Origin: Sphingopyxis sp.
GTDB lineage: Bacteria; Pseudomonadota; Alphaproteobacteria; Sphingomonadales; Sphingomonadaceae
DNA: 64,000 nucleotides
Direction of reading: 5' to 3'
Assembly: GCA_002733865.1 (NCBI GenBank)
Contig: NVXM01000002.1
Coordinates: 124,001-188,000, forward strand
A model generated the notes under the pieces. That model made no database searches. It saw only the letters and a list, made by a program, of their open reading frames with translations, and was not told the DNA's origin. Below are positions 35,450 through 45,292 of the stretch, one piece after another. Numbering within the stretch: position 1 is the first letter of the stretch; each line of letters begins with the position of its first letter. Both the position numbers and the translations under genes were made by a program.

Positions 35450-35524
35450 AGATTTCCTTGTCCCTTAATAAGGCCATAATCATTGTTCCCCTCGATGACC
35501 AGATGCGTTAGGGGCACTGGCATT

Positions 35525-36766
35525 ATGAATGACACCCAGACCACCGCCCTGCCCTCGTTTGACTTCGCTGACGTGAAAGCCGCGCATGAACGCATTAAAG
35601 ACCGCGTCGTACACACGCCTACGCTGAAGAGCATCACCCTGTCGGAACTCAGCGGTGCCGAAGTTTACCTGAAATTTGAAAATCTGCAGTTTACCGCAGC
35701 CTATAAAGAGCGCGGAGCGCTCAACGCGCTGTTGCTGATGGACGAGAGCAAGCGGCAGGCCGGGGTGATCGCAGCCTCTGCCGGCAATCATGCCCAGGGC
35801 CTGGCCTATAACGCCAAAAATCTTGATATTCCCGCGACGATAGTCATGCCAAGCACGACGCCGATGGTGAAGGTCGAGCAGACCCGTGGTCATGGCGCCG
35901 AAATCGTCATTTTCGGCAGCAATTATGATGAAGCCTATGCCCATGCGATGCTGCTCTCCGCCCAGCGGGGGCTGACCTATATTCACGCCTTCGACGATCC
36001 CCGCGTGGCGGCTGGCCAGGGAACCGTGGCAATCGAAATGCTGGAAGCCATTCCCGATCTAGACCGGCTGATCATCCCGATTGGCGGTGGCGGATTATTC
36101 TCCGGCATGGCGACCGCAGCAAGTGCGATCAAGCCCGGGATCAAGATGACCGGCGTACAGGCCGCGCTCTACCCGAGCATGTACGCAAAATTCAATGGCA
36201 AGACCATGACCGCCGGCGGCGATACGCTGGCCGAAGGGATCGCGGTGCAAAACCCGTCTGAGTTCACCGCTGCGATCATCAAGCAGCATGCCGACGAGAT
36301 TTTGCTGGTCAGCGAAGCCCAGCTTGAAGCCGCAGTCAGCCTGTTGTTGCAGATCGAGAAAACCGTGGTCGAAGGCGCCGGTGCGGCCGGTCTGGCTGCA
36401 CTGCTGGGCAACAAGGAAAATTTCGCCGGCGAAAAAGTCGGCCTGGTGCTGTGCGGCGGCAATATCGACACCCGCCTGCTCGCCAATGTGCTGCTGCGCG
36501 ATCTCGCCCGCTCGGGCCGCCTCGCTCGGCTGCGCCTGCATTTACGCGACCAGCCCGGTGCGCTTTACAATGTCGTGAAGCAATTTGCCGAACATGAAGT
36601 CAATATCATCGAGGTCTATCACCAGCGGGTTTTCACCAACCTGCCCGCCAAGGGCCTGATCACCGATATCGAATGCGAAGCCAAAGACCGCGAGCAACTG
36701 GAAGGTCTGATCGCCGATCTCAACAAGGCCGGCTATGATGTCCGGCAGGTTGAACTGGCTGATTAG
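35525..36766 (+). CDS. Threonine ammonia-lyase (with ACT domain)
   Basis: PLP enzyme of 413 residues converting threonine to 2-oxobutyrate and ammonia. PLP-Lys is K61 (FTAAYKERGAL). SAGNHAQG and GGGGLFSGMA (phosphate binding) are present. A single C-terminal ACT-like domain (about 335-411, LRLHLRDQPGALYNVVKQFAEHEVNIIEV) marks the TdcB-with-ACT class rather than the classical two-ACT IlvA. Whether it serves isoleucine synthesis or catabolism is open. ATG 35525 is chosen for AGGGG upstream and the conserved N-terminus. It overlaps psd at the 3' end. Confidence 0.92.
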   Translation: MNDTQTTALPSFDFADVKAAHERIKDRVVHTPTLKSITLSELSGAEVYLKFENLQFTAAYKERGALNALLLMDESKRQAGVIAASAGNHAQGLAYNAKNLDIPATIVMPSTTPMVKVEQTRGHGAEIVIFGSNYDEAYAHAMLLSAQRGLTYIHAFDDPRVAAGQGTVAIEMLEAIPDLDRLIIPIGGGGLFSGMATAASAIKPGIKMTGVQAALYPSMYAKFNGKTMTAGGDTLAEGIAVQNPSEFTAAIIKQHADEILLVSEAQLEAAVSLLLQIEKTVVEGAGAAGLAALLGNKENFAGEKVGLVLCGGNIDTRLLANVLLRDLARSGRLARLRLHLRDQPGALYNVVKQFAEHEVNIIEVYHQRVFTNLPAKGLITDIECEAKDREQLEGLIADLNKAGYDVRQVELAD

Positions 36767-37640
36767 CGATGATGCGAGTCAGACCTTGTTCGACCGTCTG
36801 AAAGTCGCGTCCCAGTACATGCTGCCAAAGCGGTGGCTGACCACCTTGGCCGGGCGCATTGCGGCAGCGGAAAAAGGCGCCCGAACGACCCGGCTGATCC
36901 GCTGGTTCGTTGGCCGATATGCGGTCGACATGAGCGAGGCCGAAAATCCCGACATCGCCAGCTACAACAGCTTCAACGCCTTCTTCACCCGTCCGCTCAA
37001 AGCCGGCGCGCGGCCCATCACAAGCGCGGACTTTGCCTGCCCGGTGGATGGCGCGATCAGTCAGCTTGGCGCGATTGATGACCACCGCATCCTTCAGGCA
37101 AAGGGCCATTCCTTTACCACGGCCGAGCTGCTTGGCGGTGATGCCGCACTGGCAGAGAAGTTTCGGAACGGCAGCTTCGCCAATCTATATCTGTCACCCA
37201 AAGACTATCATCGCCTGCATATGCCTTGTGACGGCAGACTGGTAAGCATGACCTACGTGCCGGGCTCCCTGTTTTCCGTTAATCCCACTACGGCGCGCGG
37301 CGTGCCCAACCTTTTCGCGCGAAACGAGCGGGTGGTATGCGTGTTTGAATCACCGGACCATGGCCCGTTCGTGATGGTCCTGGTCGGCGCGACCATCGTC
37401 GGCAGCATGGCCACGGTCTGGCATGGCGTCGTCAGGCCAAAGCCCGCCAACAAGATTGTGCAGTGGACTTATGCCGACCAGAATATCACGCTCGAAAAGG
37501 GAGAGGAGATGGGACGATTCCTGCTCGGATCGACGGTGGTCATGCTGTTCCGGCCGGACACGATCGCCTTTTCGGACGACTGGGCAGCGGAGAGAACGGT
37601 GCGTCTCGGCGAGACGATGGGCCACCGGCCCGGTTTTTGA
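36735..37640 (+). CDS. psd: Phosphatidylserine decarboxylase proenzyme
   Basis: Inner-membrane pyruvoyl enzyme of 301 residues that makes phosphatidylethanolamine. The self-cleavage site is LGST with S266 becoming the pyruvoyl group; YNSFNAFFTRPLK, CPVDGAISQLG, YLSPKDYHRLHMPCDG (catalytic His) and VGATIVGSM are family marks. It is the long, type I form. The first start (ATG 36735, followed by another ATG) overlaps the upstream lyase by 32 bp; a TTG at 36750 is an alternative. pssA is not adjacent. Confidence 0.93.
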   Translation: MMSGRLNWLISDDASQTLFDRLKVASQYMLPKRWLTTLAGRIAAAEKGARTTRLIRWFVGRYAVDMSEAENPDIASYNSFNAFFTRPLKAGARPITSADFACPVDGAISQLGAIDDHRILQAKGHSFTTAELLGGDAALAEKFRNGSFANLYLSPKDYHRLHMPCDGRLVSMTYVPGSLFSVNPTTARGVPNLFARNERVVCVFESPDHGPFVMVLVGATIVGSMATVWHGVVRPKPANKIVQWTYADQNITLEKGEEMGRFLLGSTVVMLFRPDTIAFSDDWAAERTVRLGETMGHRPGF

Positions 37641-37978
37641 AGGTTCGTCTACTGACATTCGATTAAGCGAAGAAGCGGTTACTTTTTCTTCGCGTCACAC
37701 CCTGATTGTTCCAGATAAGCCGGCTGGCCGACCTTGCGTATAAGTGATCGCGCGTCCGTACGGCTTGTTCAGTGCCGTTTCCGGAATGTATGCATTTGGT
37801 CTGAAATGCCTACAAACAGACCTTGGCGCTCGCCTTTCAGGAACTTCCGCTAACGCCCCAATTTCGGACGTTCCTGCAAACGCGCTCTAAGGTCAGCTAT
37901 GGGGAGGGGGAAGCGCCCACTACGGATAATCAGGCTATCAGATTTGCGTGCCTACAAAAAGCAGCTTATACCGCCATC
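37641..37978. other. Intergenic region with inverted repeat, no gene seen
   Basis: The 338 bp between psd and the lipoprotein gene contain no convincing gene on either strand. GCGAAGAA (37667) and TTCTTCGC (37686) form an 8-bp-stem inverted repeat 27 bp after psd, without a T-run. The stretch from here to 38470 looks less GC-rich and has less typical codon use than its neighbours. Confidence 0.5.
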
Positions 37979-38350
37979 ATGCGCACATCAGCTATTGTTC
38001 TAACCATTGTCTCAACTGCGCTACTTGCTGGTTGTCAACCTCAAGAACCTACTGAATCCGCACTGGCGGTGCCTCCTGTGGGACAATGTGAGCCGTCAGG
38101 TGGGAAGGTCACGAATGTCGGAATGACCGGTATGCCCGCTTGTTTGATACCGACCGACGACGCAGGCCAATCATGTCGTGATAGTTCTGATTGTGAAGGT
38201 CGTTGCCTGGTGGATGATTGGGAAGGCGACCAACCACCCCGTATCGGAACAAAAGTCGAGGGTGTTTGCGAAGCTTCTAATCTAACCTTCGGATGCTTCG
38301 CAGAAGTTCGTCGAGGCAGGGTTAACAGTGCTTTCCTTTGCGTCGACTGA
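37979..38350 (+). CDS. Cysteine-rich lipoprotein of unknown function
   Basis: Protein of 123 residues. A lipoprotein signal ends in LLAGC, giving a lipidated Cys at residue 19. The mature part has eight more cysteines, with the closely spaced group CRDSSDCEGRC and later VC, GC and LC at the end, suggesting several disulfide bonds in the periplasm. The ATG at 37979 is chosen because it starts the lipoprotein signal; the ribosome-binding site is poor. I do not recognise a named domain. It stands alone between psd and folP, with weak codon bias compared with the neighbours. Confidence 0.7.
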   Translation: MRTSAIVLTIVSTALLAGCQPQEPTESALAVPPVGQCEPSGGKVTNVGMTGMPACLIPTDDAGQSCRDSSDCEGRCLVDDWEGDQPPRIGTKVEGVCEASNLTFGCFAEVRRGRVNSAFLCVD

Positions 38351-38475
38351 ACATTCGCTTTTTAGATGAAGCTCTCATTCCCGACGACATATTTTGGTGA
38401 CCGCTCACCACCCAGGTGCTGCCATCCAACAAAATCAAGGCCGCTGCTCGATCGCCGGATATTGCGCTATCCAGT

Positions 38476-39612
38476 CTAAACCGCCGCCGTCAGCCCCGCA
38501 TCGCGCATCCCGCGCCAGACCTGCAGCGCCTGCACCGTTTCCGGCACATCGTGCACGCGGACAATCTGTGCGCCCTGCTGGATCGCATGATGGGCAAAGG
38601 CAATCGAACCGCCGAGCCGTTTGTCGACCGGTGCTTCCTTCGACAAAGCCCCGATCATCCGCTTGCGGCTGGCGCCGATCAGCAGCGGCTGGCCGAGCGT
38701 GTGGAACATGGCGATATTGTTCATCAGGGCAAGATTGTCGGTCAGCGACTTGCCAAAGCCGAGACCGGGATCGACGATGATCTTCTCGCGCTCAAAGCCT
38801 GCCGCGACGACATCGGCGATCCGCTGTTCGAGCCAGTCGAGCGTGTCGGTGACGATATTGCCATAGCCGTCGCTTTTGTGCGGGTCCTTGCCACTAGAAG
38901 GAGCGTGCATCAGTACCACAGGAAGGCCGGACACCCCTGCCACCTCCAGCGATCTCTTATCATGTAACAGTGCCGATACATCATTGATCAAATGCGCACC
39001 CGCCGCGATCGCCGCTTCCATCACCGCCGCCTTGCGCGTGTCGATCGACAGCACCGCGCCGCAATGGGCCAGCCGTTCGATCACTGGCTGCACGCGCTTG
39101 ATCTCGTCTCCTTCCCAGACCGGATCCGCACCGGGTCTGGTGCTTTCGCCGCCGATATCAAGAATCGAGGTGCCTGCCACGGCCATTTGCAGGCCCGCTT
39201 CGGCGGCCTGGTCCGGATCGTTCTGATGCTTGCCGCCGTCGGAAAAGCTGTCGGGCGTGATATTCAATATGCCCATCACATGCGGCTGGTCGAAACGGAT
39301 GATCCGCTCGCCGCAGGTCAGCGGTTGATGCTGCCGGGTCAGATTGGCAAATTGCGTCGCGGCGCGCTGAGCCAGCGGCTCCGGAAGGGCCTGCGACCAT
39401 TGCGGCCATTGGGTTATATTTACCAGCCCCCTGAGGTTCGGTTTGCCGCTCTCGACTACTAGATATTCAATCTGAGAAAACCAGATCAAACTATTGTTTA
39501 ATCTGGTGTTTTTGTCCTCATGCCATTGCGGACTGTCGACCAGTCCGACCGGCTTCAGATAGAGTCTCGCATCCGCTCCACATGCTTCCAATTCTTCCAC
39601 GACAGCGCCCAT
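38476..39612 (-). CDS. folP: Dihydropteroate synthase with N-terminal extension
   Basis: TIM-barrel enzyme joining p-aminobenzoate to the pterin pyrophosphate for folate. The catalytic barrel runs from about residue 110 to 378 with MGILNITPDSFSDGG, DIGGESTRPGAD, INDVSALL, IIVDPGLGFGKSL and GASRKRMIG. Usual length is 270-290; here 378, because about 105 residues precede the barrel (DARLYLKPVGLVDSP, then SLIWFSQIEYLVVESGKPNLRGLVNI). The extension has no motif I recognise. The ATG lies 1 bp after the ccrM stop, so both are probably co-expressed. Confidence 0.93.
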   Translation of the reverse strand: MGAVVEELEACGADARLYLKPVGLVDSPQWHEDKNTRLNNSLIWFSQIEYLVVESGKPNLRGLVNITQWPQWSQALPEPLAQRAATQFANLTRQHQPLTCGERIIRFDQPHVMGILNITPDSFSDGGKHQNDPDQAAEAGLQMAVAGTSILDIGGESTRPGADPVWEGDEIKRVQPVIERLAHCGAVLSIDTRKAAVMEAAIAAGAHLINDVSALLHDKRSLEVAGVSGLPVVLMHAPSSGKDPHKSDGYGNIVTDTLDWLEQRIADVVAAGFEREKIIVDPGLGFGKSLTDNLALMNNIAMFHTLGQPLLIGASRKRMIGALSKEAPVDKRLGGSIAFAHHAIQQGAQIVRVHDVPETVQALQVWRGMRDAGLTAAV

Positions 39613-39613
39613 A

Positions 39614-40759
<1,146 letters not shown>

Positions 40760-40788
40760 CTAATCCTTTTTCCAATCGCGCTCACGGT

Positions 40789-40951
40789 GAGTCCGAAATG
40801 GGCGGCGGTCAAGGCCGTTAATATAGGTTAAAGGCGTATCTTTATGGTTAATGGAATGCTGCGAAGGGAGAACGAAACGAGTCCGTCACCAGATATGGAG
40901 TCACGGCCGGCAAGCCAGACTCAATCCCTAGTGGTGTGACGAAAAAGACTC
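40789..40951. promoter_or_regulatory. ccrM: Cluster of five GANTC sites in the ccrM upstream region
   Basis: GAGTC 40789, GAGTC 40879, GAGTC 40898, GACTC 40918 and GACTC 40947 fall in 163 bp of the 331-bp gap between ccrM and the divergent desaturase gene, four of them in 73 bp. The enzyme encoded next door methylates exactly this sequence, so autoregulation through methylation is likely. The same gap carries CtrA-like sites (40818-40851). Confidence 0.7.
40818..40851. promoter_or_regulatory. ccrM: CtrA-like sites upstream of ccrM
   Basis: TTAA-TATAGG-TTAA at 40818-40831 (6-bp gap, consensus is 7) and, on the minus strand, TTAACCAT at 40844-40851. They lie 65-98 bp before the ccrM start. CtrA activates ccrM in Caulobacter; here the link is inferred from sites and from ctrA being in the same window. 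Confidence 0.5.
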
Positions 40952-41084
40952 ATCAGCGAATATTTCCCGAACTTTTTGCAAAATTGGCAAAATGTAAAAT
41001 CAGTTCACAAAAAGCAGCGTTCCAGCTATACGGCAAGATAACAGAGCAGCCTTGCAGTCCAACAGTCCGAGGGTCAGTAAACCG

Positions 41085-42116
41085 ATGGCGCGCAATTTTC
41101 GTGATAAATACCAGCAGGATTATGGCATCTCTCAGCAGAGCGATGAACCACGCCCGCATCCCGGCGTGATCGTCGGCGGTGAGGCTGGGCGGGAAAAGCG
41201 CAAGGAATATGCGATCGTGTTCGGCTCCAAGATTTTCGGATCTATCGCCGCGGTCTGGTGGATGTTCACCTATGACACCGGCTGGGTCGAATGGTCGGCC
41301 TTCATCGCTGGCTATATCGTGCTGATGCTCGGAATCGTACTCGGCTTTCACCGCTATTATTCGCACAAGGCTTTCGAGACCTCGGTGCCGATGCAATATA
41401 TATTGGGCGCGATGGCCCAGATGTCGATCCAGTCCTCGGTCTTGCGCTGGGCCTCCGATCACCGGCGCCACCATGCCCATTCAGACGAGATCGGCGATGT
41501 GCACAGCCCGTGGCTGGACGGTCGGGGTCGGCCGACGAGCCGGCTCAAGGGCATGTTCCACTCGCATTTCGGCTGGTTCATGGACGATTGCGTCACCGAC
41601 ATGAGCATCTATGGCAAGGGTTTGGCCGACAATGATGTCGTGCTGTGGCTGCACAAGACCCGCTGGTTCTGGCTGGTCTTCTCGCTGATCATCTTTCCCG
41701 GCGTCTGGGGCCTTGTTTTTGGCGGCTGGGATCATGTCATCGGCACGATCCTGATCGGCGGCTATTTTCGCACTTTCGTGGTGTTGCAGATCACGCTCGG
41801 CATTTCAAGCTATGCCCATGTCGTCGGGTCGCAGCGGCACACCAAGGGCGTCGGCACCGCCAAGAACAGCTTCATCTTCTCGCTGCTGACCTTTGGTGAA
41901 GGCTGGCACAACAACCATCACAAGCATCCGCGCGCGAGCTTTCAAGGGATGGCCTGGTGGGAAATCGATATCGCGGGCTATGTGCTGCTGCTGCTCGAGA
42001 AATTGGGTCTGGTCTGGAATGTCACCCGGCAGCCCAAATATATCAAAAGCGAGAGCGGCGAGTGGGTGTTGGCCGAACGCAAGATCGCGCCCAAGGCAGC
42101 CCAGGCCGAAGCCTAG
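41085..42116 (+). CDS. Acyl-CoA/acyl-lipid desaturase (delta-9 type)
   Basis: Membrane diiron desaturase of 343 residues introducing a double bond into fatty acyl chains. The three His boxes are H89-R-Y-Y-S-H94, [10 protein letters not shown] (126-134) and [12 protein letters not shown] near residue 275, matching stearoyl-CoA desaturase-like enzymes. Four membrane segments are visible. ATG 41085 is taken; an upstream TTG at 41052 is unlikely. The 331-bp gap upstream is shared with ccrM. Substrate form (CoA or lipid-bound) is not known. It ends in CTAG shared with the rnhB stop. Confidence 0.92.
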   Translation: MARNFRDKYQQDYGISQQSDEPRPHPGVIVGGEAGREKRKEYAIVFGSKIFGSIAAVWWMFTYDTGWVEWSAFIAGYIVLMLGIVLGFHRYYSHKAFETSVPMQYILGAMAQMSIQSSVLRWASDHRRHHAHSDEIGDVHSPWLDGRGRPTSRLKGMFHSHFGWFMDDCVTDMSIYGKGLADNDVVLWLHKTRWFWLVFSLIIFPGVWGLVFGGWDHVIGTILIGGYFRTFVVLQITLGISSYAHVVGSQRHTKGVGTAKNSFIFSLLTFGEGWHNNHHKHPRASFQGMAWWEIDIAGYVLLLLEKLGLVWNVTRQPKYIKSESGEWVLAERKIAPKAAQAEA

Positions 42117-42673
42117 AGCAGTTCCAGTTGCGCCACGGGCGCAAAACTCCTGCGGTGCAGCGGTGTGGGACCATATTGCCTGAGCGCCGCCAGATGCTCT
42201 GCAGTGCCATAGCCCTTGTTCCGTTCCCAGCCATATTGCGGATAATGCTCGGCCGCCGCGATCATCAGCCGGTCGCGATGTTCCTTGGCCAGAATTGATG
42301 CCGCAGAGATACAGGGATGGAGCGCATCGCCGCCAATCACCGCCTCGGCTGAATAACGCCAGCGGGGCAAACGATTGCCATCCACGAGCACGTGCCTTGG
42401 CGCCAAATCCAGGCCCTCCACCGCCCGCGTCATCGCCAGCATCGTTGCCTGCAGGATATTGATATCGTCAATCTCGGCTTCGCAACATTGAGCGACTGAA
42501 AAGCGGGCACAGGCGATAATTTCCTCTTCGAGACGCGCCCGCGCCTTGGCCGTCAGTTTCTTGCTGTCATCCAGGCCGGCGATCGGGTGGTTGTCGGGCA
42601 AAATGACCACCGCCGCCACCACCGGTCCGGCCAAGGGGCCCCTGCCCGCTTCGTCGACGCCAGCGATCATCAA
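42113..42673 (-). CDS. rnhB: Ribonuclease HII
   Basis: Enzyme of 186 residues removing ribonucleotides from DNA:RNA hybrids. Catalytic residues appear in [39 protein letters not shown] and [14 protein letters not shown]. The start overlaps thiD by 4 bp; it is the last gene of an operon beginning with glmM. The stop overlaps the convergent desaturase stop (CTAG). ccrM and rnhB are close neighbours in other alphaproteobacteria too. Confidence 0.95.
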   Translation of the reverse strand: MMIAGVDEAGRGPLAGPVVAAVVILPDNHPIAGLDDSKKLTAKARARLEEEIIACARFSVAQCCEAEIDDINILQATMLAMTRAVEGLDLAPRHVLVDGNRLPRWRYSAEAVIGGDALHPCISAASILAKEHRDRLMIAAAEHYPQYGWERNKGYGTAEHLAALRQYGPTPLHRRSFAPVAQLELL

Positions 42674-43440
42674 TCATCCTCCAGAAAGTCGGTGACAAAT
42701 TGATGGCCGAGCGGACCGCCGCCGCCGCCCAAACCGGGCGCTTCGATAATAGCGTTACGGGTGAATGAAATCGCCTGTTCAAACGATACATTCAGATCCA
42801 GCCCGCCGCCAAGACCGGTCGCCAGCGCGCTGGCAAAAGTGCAGCCGGTACCATGGGTTTCGCTTGTATCGAACCGTTTGCCCTCAACACGCCGGATAAG
42901 TCCGCCCGGAGCGTAGAGTTCGTCGACAACCACGGGTCCCTCTCCGTGGCCGCCCTTGACGACCAGATGGCAACCATGAGCGGATATCGCGTCTATCCCG
43001 CCCAAAGCCTCCAGTTCCGGCAAATTGGGAGTGACCACGGATGCCACATCCATCAGCTTGCCGAAGGCCGCGATCGTATCGCCATCCGCCAGCACGCTGC
43101 CGCTGGTGGCGATCATCACCGGATCGAAGATAATCGGGACGTCCAGTTTAGTCAGATAATCGGCCACGGCCCTCGCCGCCTCTGCGCTGCCGATCATCCC
43201 GATCTTGACTGCGTCGACGCCGATATCGCTGACCACAGACTCGATCTGCGTCAAGATCATTTGGGCCGGCACCTGGTGCACCGCCTGAACCCCGAGGGTG
43301 TTTTGCGCCGTGATCGCAGTGATTGCGGTCATGGCGTGCCCGCCGAGCATGGTGATCGTCTTGATATCCGCCTGAATGCCAGCGCCGCCGCCGCTATCCG
43401 AACCGGCGATCGACAATATCCGCGGACATTTCGCGGTCAC
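42670..43440 (-). CDS. thiD: Hydroxymethylpyrimidine/phosphomethylpyrimidine kinase
   Basis: Ribokinase-fold enzyme of 256 residues phosphorylating HMP and HMP-P for thiamine synthesis. Signatures are [58 protein letters not shown] and [12 protein letters not shown] (anion hole and base). The GTG at 43440 is taken because it overlaps the upstream stop by 4 bp (GTGA) and gives the usual N-terminus; a longer ATG form (43476) would run deep into the upstream gene. Coupled to rnhB downstream. Confidence 0.93.
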   Translation of the reverse strand: MTAKCPRILSIAGSDSGGGAGIQADIKTITMLGGHAMTAITAITAQNTLGVQAVHQVPAQMILTQIESVVSDIGVDAVKIGMIGSAEAARAVADYLTKLDVPIIFDPVMIATSGSVLADGDTIAAFGKLMDVASVVTPNLPELEALGGIDAISAHGCHLVVKGGHGEGPVVVDELYAPGGLIRRVEGKRFDTSETHGTGCTFASALATGLGGGLDLNVSFEQAISFTRNAIIEAPGLGGGGGPLGHQFVTDFLEDD

Positions 43441-43628
43441 AGGAATAACGGCCCGACCTGCACGATCAGAAACCATTCCATCGCACCGGCCAGCAACAGG
43501 ATCAGGATCCAGAACCGGCGGAAAAAGCCTCGCGCAAAAAAGAACAACAGCAACGTTATCAGCACCGGCAGGATCAGGCCCATGACCACGATCGTGCGCG
43601 CGTCCATGGCATCGAGAAAGTTCATCAT
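43437..43628 (-). CDS. Small membrane protein in the glmM-thiD operon
   Basis: Protein of 63 residues with two membrane segments (about 13-33 TIVVMGLILPVLITLLLFFF and 40-60) joined by a basic loop (ARGFFRRFW). The ATG (two in a row, 43628 and 43625) overlaps the upstream zinc-ribbon stop, and its stop overlaps the thiD start by 4 bp. Such double coupling strongly suggests a real gene. No family recognised; function unknown. Confidence 0.72.
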   Translation of the reverse strand: MMNFLDAMDARTIVVMGLILPVLITLLLFFFARGFFRRFWILILLLAGAMEWFLIVQVGPLFL

Positions 43629-43780
43629 TTATATTTCCGGTCGATAGAGGCGGGATATTTTGCCAGCAGTTCCGCTGAGCGGATCGGTCTCGCGGTCAAC
43701 GAACCGCCGCAATTGGGGCAGCTGCCGTGCAGACTGTCGTCATTGCCGCAGCTTTCGCAATCGAGGCGCATTTCCAGCAT
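43625..43780 (-). CDS. Short zinc-ribbon protein, DUF1272-like
   Basis: Protein of 51 residues with two Cys pairs, C8/C11 (CESC) and C21/C24 (CPNC), then GGSLTARPIRS and the tail AKYPASIDRKYK. The first residues ([11 protein letters not shown]) and the CPNCGG / PAS pattern match DUF1272 proteins, but the middle segment with further cysteines is missing, so this is a shortened form. Start and stop both overlap: glmM stop is TGATG into this ATG, and the stop shares bases with the next gene's ATGATG. Probable zinc binding; role unknown. Confidence 0.7.
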   Translation of the reverse strand: MLEMRLDCESCGNDDSLHGSCPNCGGSLTARPIRSAELLAKYPASIDRKYK

Positions 43781-45120
43781 CAGCCAGCCACCTCTTCGAC
43801 CACGGCACAGATCCGGTCGACGACCGCGTGTACCTGATCTTCGTCGTCACCCTCTGCCATTACGCGGATCAGCGGTTCAGTTCCGGACTTGCGGATCACG
43901 AGCCGCCCCTTGCCCTGCAGTTCACTCTCCGCTTCGGCGATCACGCTCTTGACCTTGTCATCATCCAGCGGCTGGCCGCTGCTGTAGCGAACATTTTTCA
44001 GCAATTGCGGCACCGGATCGAACAGATGCAATAGTTCGCTGGCCGGCTTGCCGCTCTCAACCAGTTCGCCGAGCACCTGCAAGGCAGCGACAGTGCCATC
44101 GCCGGTGGTACCATGATCGAGCAGGATCATATGGCCCGACTGTTCGCCACCGACATTATAGCCACCCTTTTTCATCTCTTCCAGAACGTAGCGGTCGCCC
44201 ACTTTCGCCCGGACAAGATCCAGATTTTGCGCGTTCAAAAACCGCTCCAGACCGAGATTGGACATGACGGTGGCAACAATGCCGTCCCCCCGGAGCAGGC
44301 CATTACGGCTCCAGCTCGAGCCAATCAGTGCCATCAGCTGATCGCCATCGACGATCTCGCCTTTTTCATCGACAACGATCAATCGGTCAGCGTCGCCATC
44401 CAGCGCGATGCCGATATGCGCGCCGGAAGCGACGACTGTTTCCTGCAAGATCGTCACGTCGGTAGATCCGCATTTGTCGTTTATATTAAGCCCATTAGGG
44501 CTCACGCCCAATGTGATCACCTCTGCGCCCAATTCCCAAAAGGCAGATGGAGTCACTTGATAGGCCGCCCCATTGGCGCAGTCGCAGACGATTTTCAGGC
44601 CATCCAGACGGATATGATCGGGGAGCGACATTTTTACGGCATGGATATAGCGGCCGCGGGCATCTTCAAACCGTTTGGCGCGGCCAATATCGGCCGCTGC
44701 CGCCAATTCGGCATCCTCATCCAGATAGGTCTCGATCGTCAGTTCATCTTCGTCAGACAGCTTGAACCCGTCTGGTCCGAACAGCTTGATCCCATTGTCA
44801 AAATAGGGGTTATGGCTGGCGGATATCATGACCCCCAGATCCGCACGCATCGACACCGTCAGCAGCGCCACTGCGGGCGTTGGCATCGGTCCGACCTGCA
44901 CGACATCCATGCCGACGCTGGTAAAACCGGCGACCAGCGCATTTTCCATCATATAGCCTGAAAGTCTGGTGTCCTTGCCGATAACGACGCGGTGGCGATG
45001 GTCGCCGCGCTGAAAATGGCGACCCGCCGCCTGTCCCACTTTCATGGCGATCTCGGCGGTCATCGGATGTTTATTGGTCAGACCGCGTATGCCGTCGGTG
45101 CCGAAAAATCTTTTGGTCAT
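43780..45120 (-). CDS. glmM: Phosphoglucosamine mutase
   Basis: Enzyme of 446 residues interconverting glucosamine-6-P and -1-P for UDP-GlcNAc, needed for peptidoglycan and LPS. The N-terminus [11 protein letters not shown], phosphoserine loop [10 protein letters not shown] (S102), metal loop DGDADR and the C-terminal [17 protein letters not shown] are all present. ATG 45120 is chosen for the standard start. It is first in a string glmM - zinc ribbon - membrane protein - thiD - rnhB with each junction overlapping. Confidence 0.96.
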   Translation of the reverse strand: MTKRFFGTDGIRGLTNKHPMTAEIAMKVGQAAGRHFQRGDHRHRVVIGKDTRLSGYMMENALVAGFTSVGMDVVQVGPMPTPAVALLTVSMRADLGVMISASHNPYFDNGIKLFGPDGFKLSDEDELTIETYLDEDAELAAAADIGRAKRFEDARGRYIHAVKMSLPDHIRLDGLKIVCDCANGAAYQVTPSAFWELGAEVITLGVSPNGLNINDKCGSTDVTILQETVVASGAHIGIALDGDADRLIVVDEKGEIVDGDQLMALIGSSWSRNGLLRGDGIVATVMSNLGLERFLNAQNLDLVRAKVGDRYVLEEMKKGGYNVGGEQSGHMILLDHGTTGDGTVAALQVLGELVESGKPASELLHLFDPVPQLLKNVRYSSGQPLDDDKVKSVIAEAESELQGKGRLVIRKSGTEPLIRVMAEGDDEDQVHAVVDRICAVVEEVAG

Positions 45121-45217
45121 GTCTACCTGTATCTCAACCTCTTCACGAGTTGGTCCTGACATCCCTAGCCGATGGAACGGCGGGAAACCAAGAGGAATGA
45201 ATTTAAACGCTTAATTT

Positions 45218-45233
45218 AGCGATAATCATCGCT
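45218..45233. promoter_or_regulatory. Inverted repeat between glmM and the dicarboxylate symporter gene
   Basis: AGCGAT-AATC-ATCGCT is a perfect 6-bp-arm palindrome in the 172-bp gap between divergent genes, 59 bp before the symporter start. It could be an operator for either side. No regulator gene is nearby. Confidence 0.3.
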
Positions 45234-45292
45234 TGCCAGCGACTGCTCCCCATGGTTGATTGAGAAACCGGCACGGCAAAGGGACAGAATAT

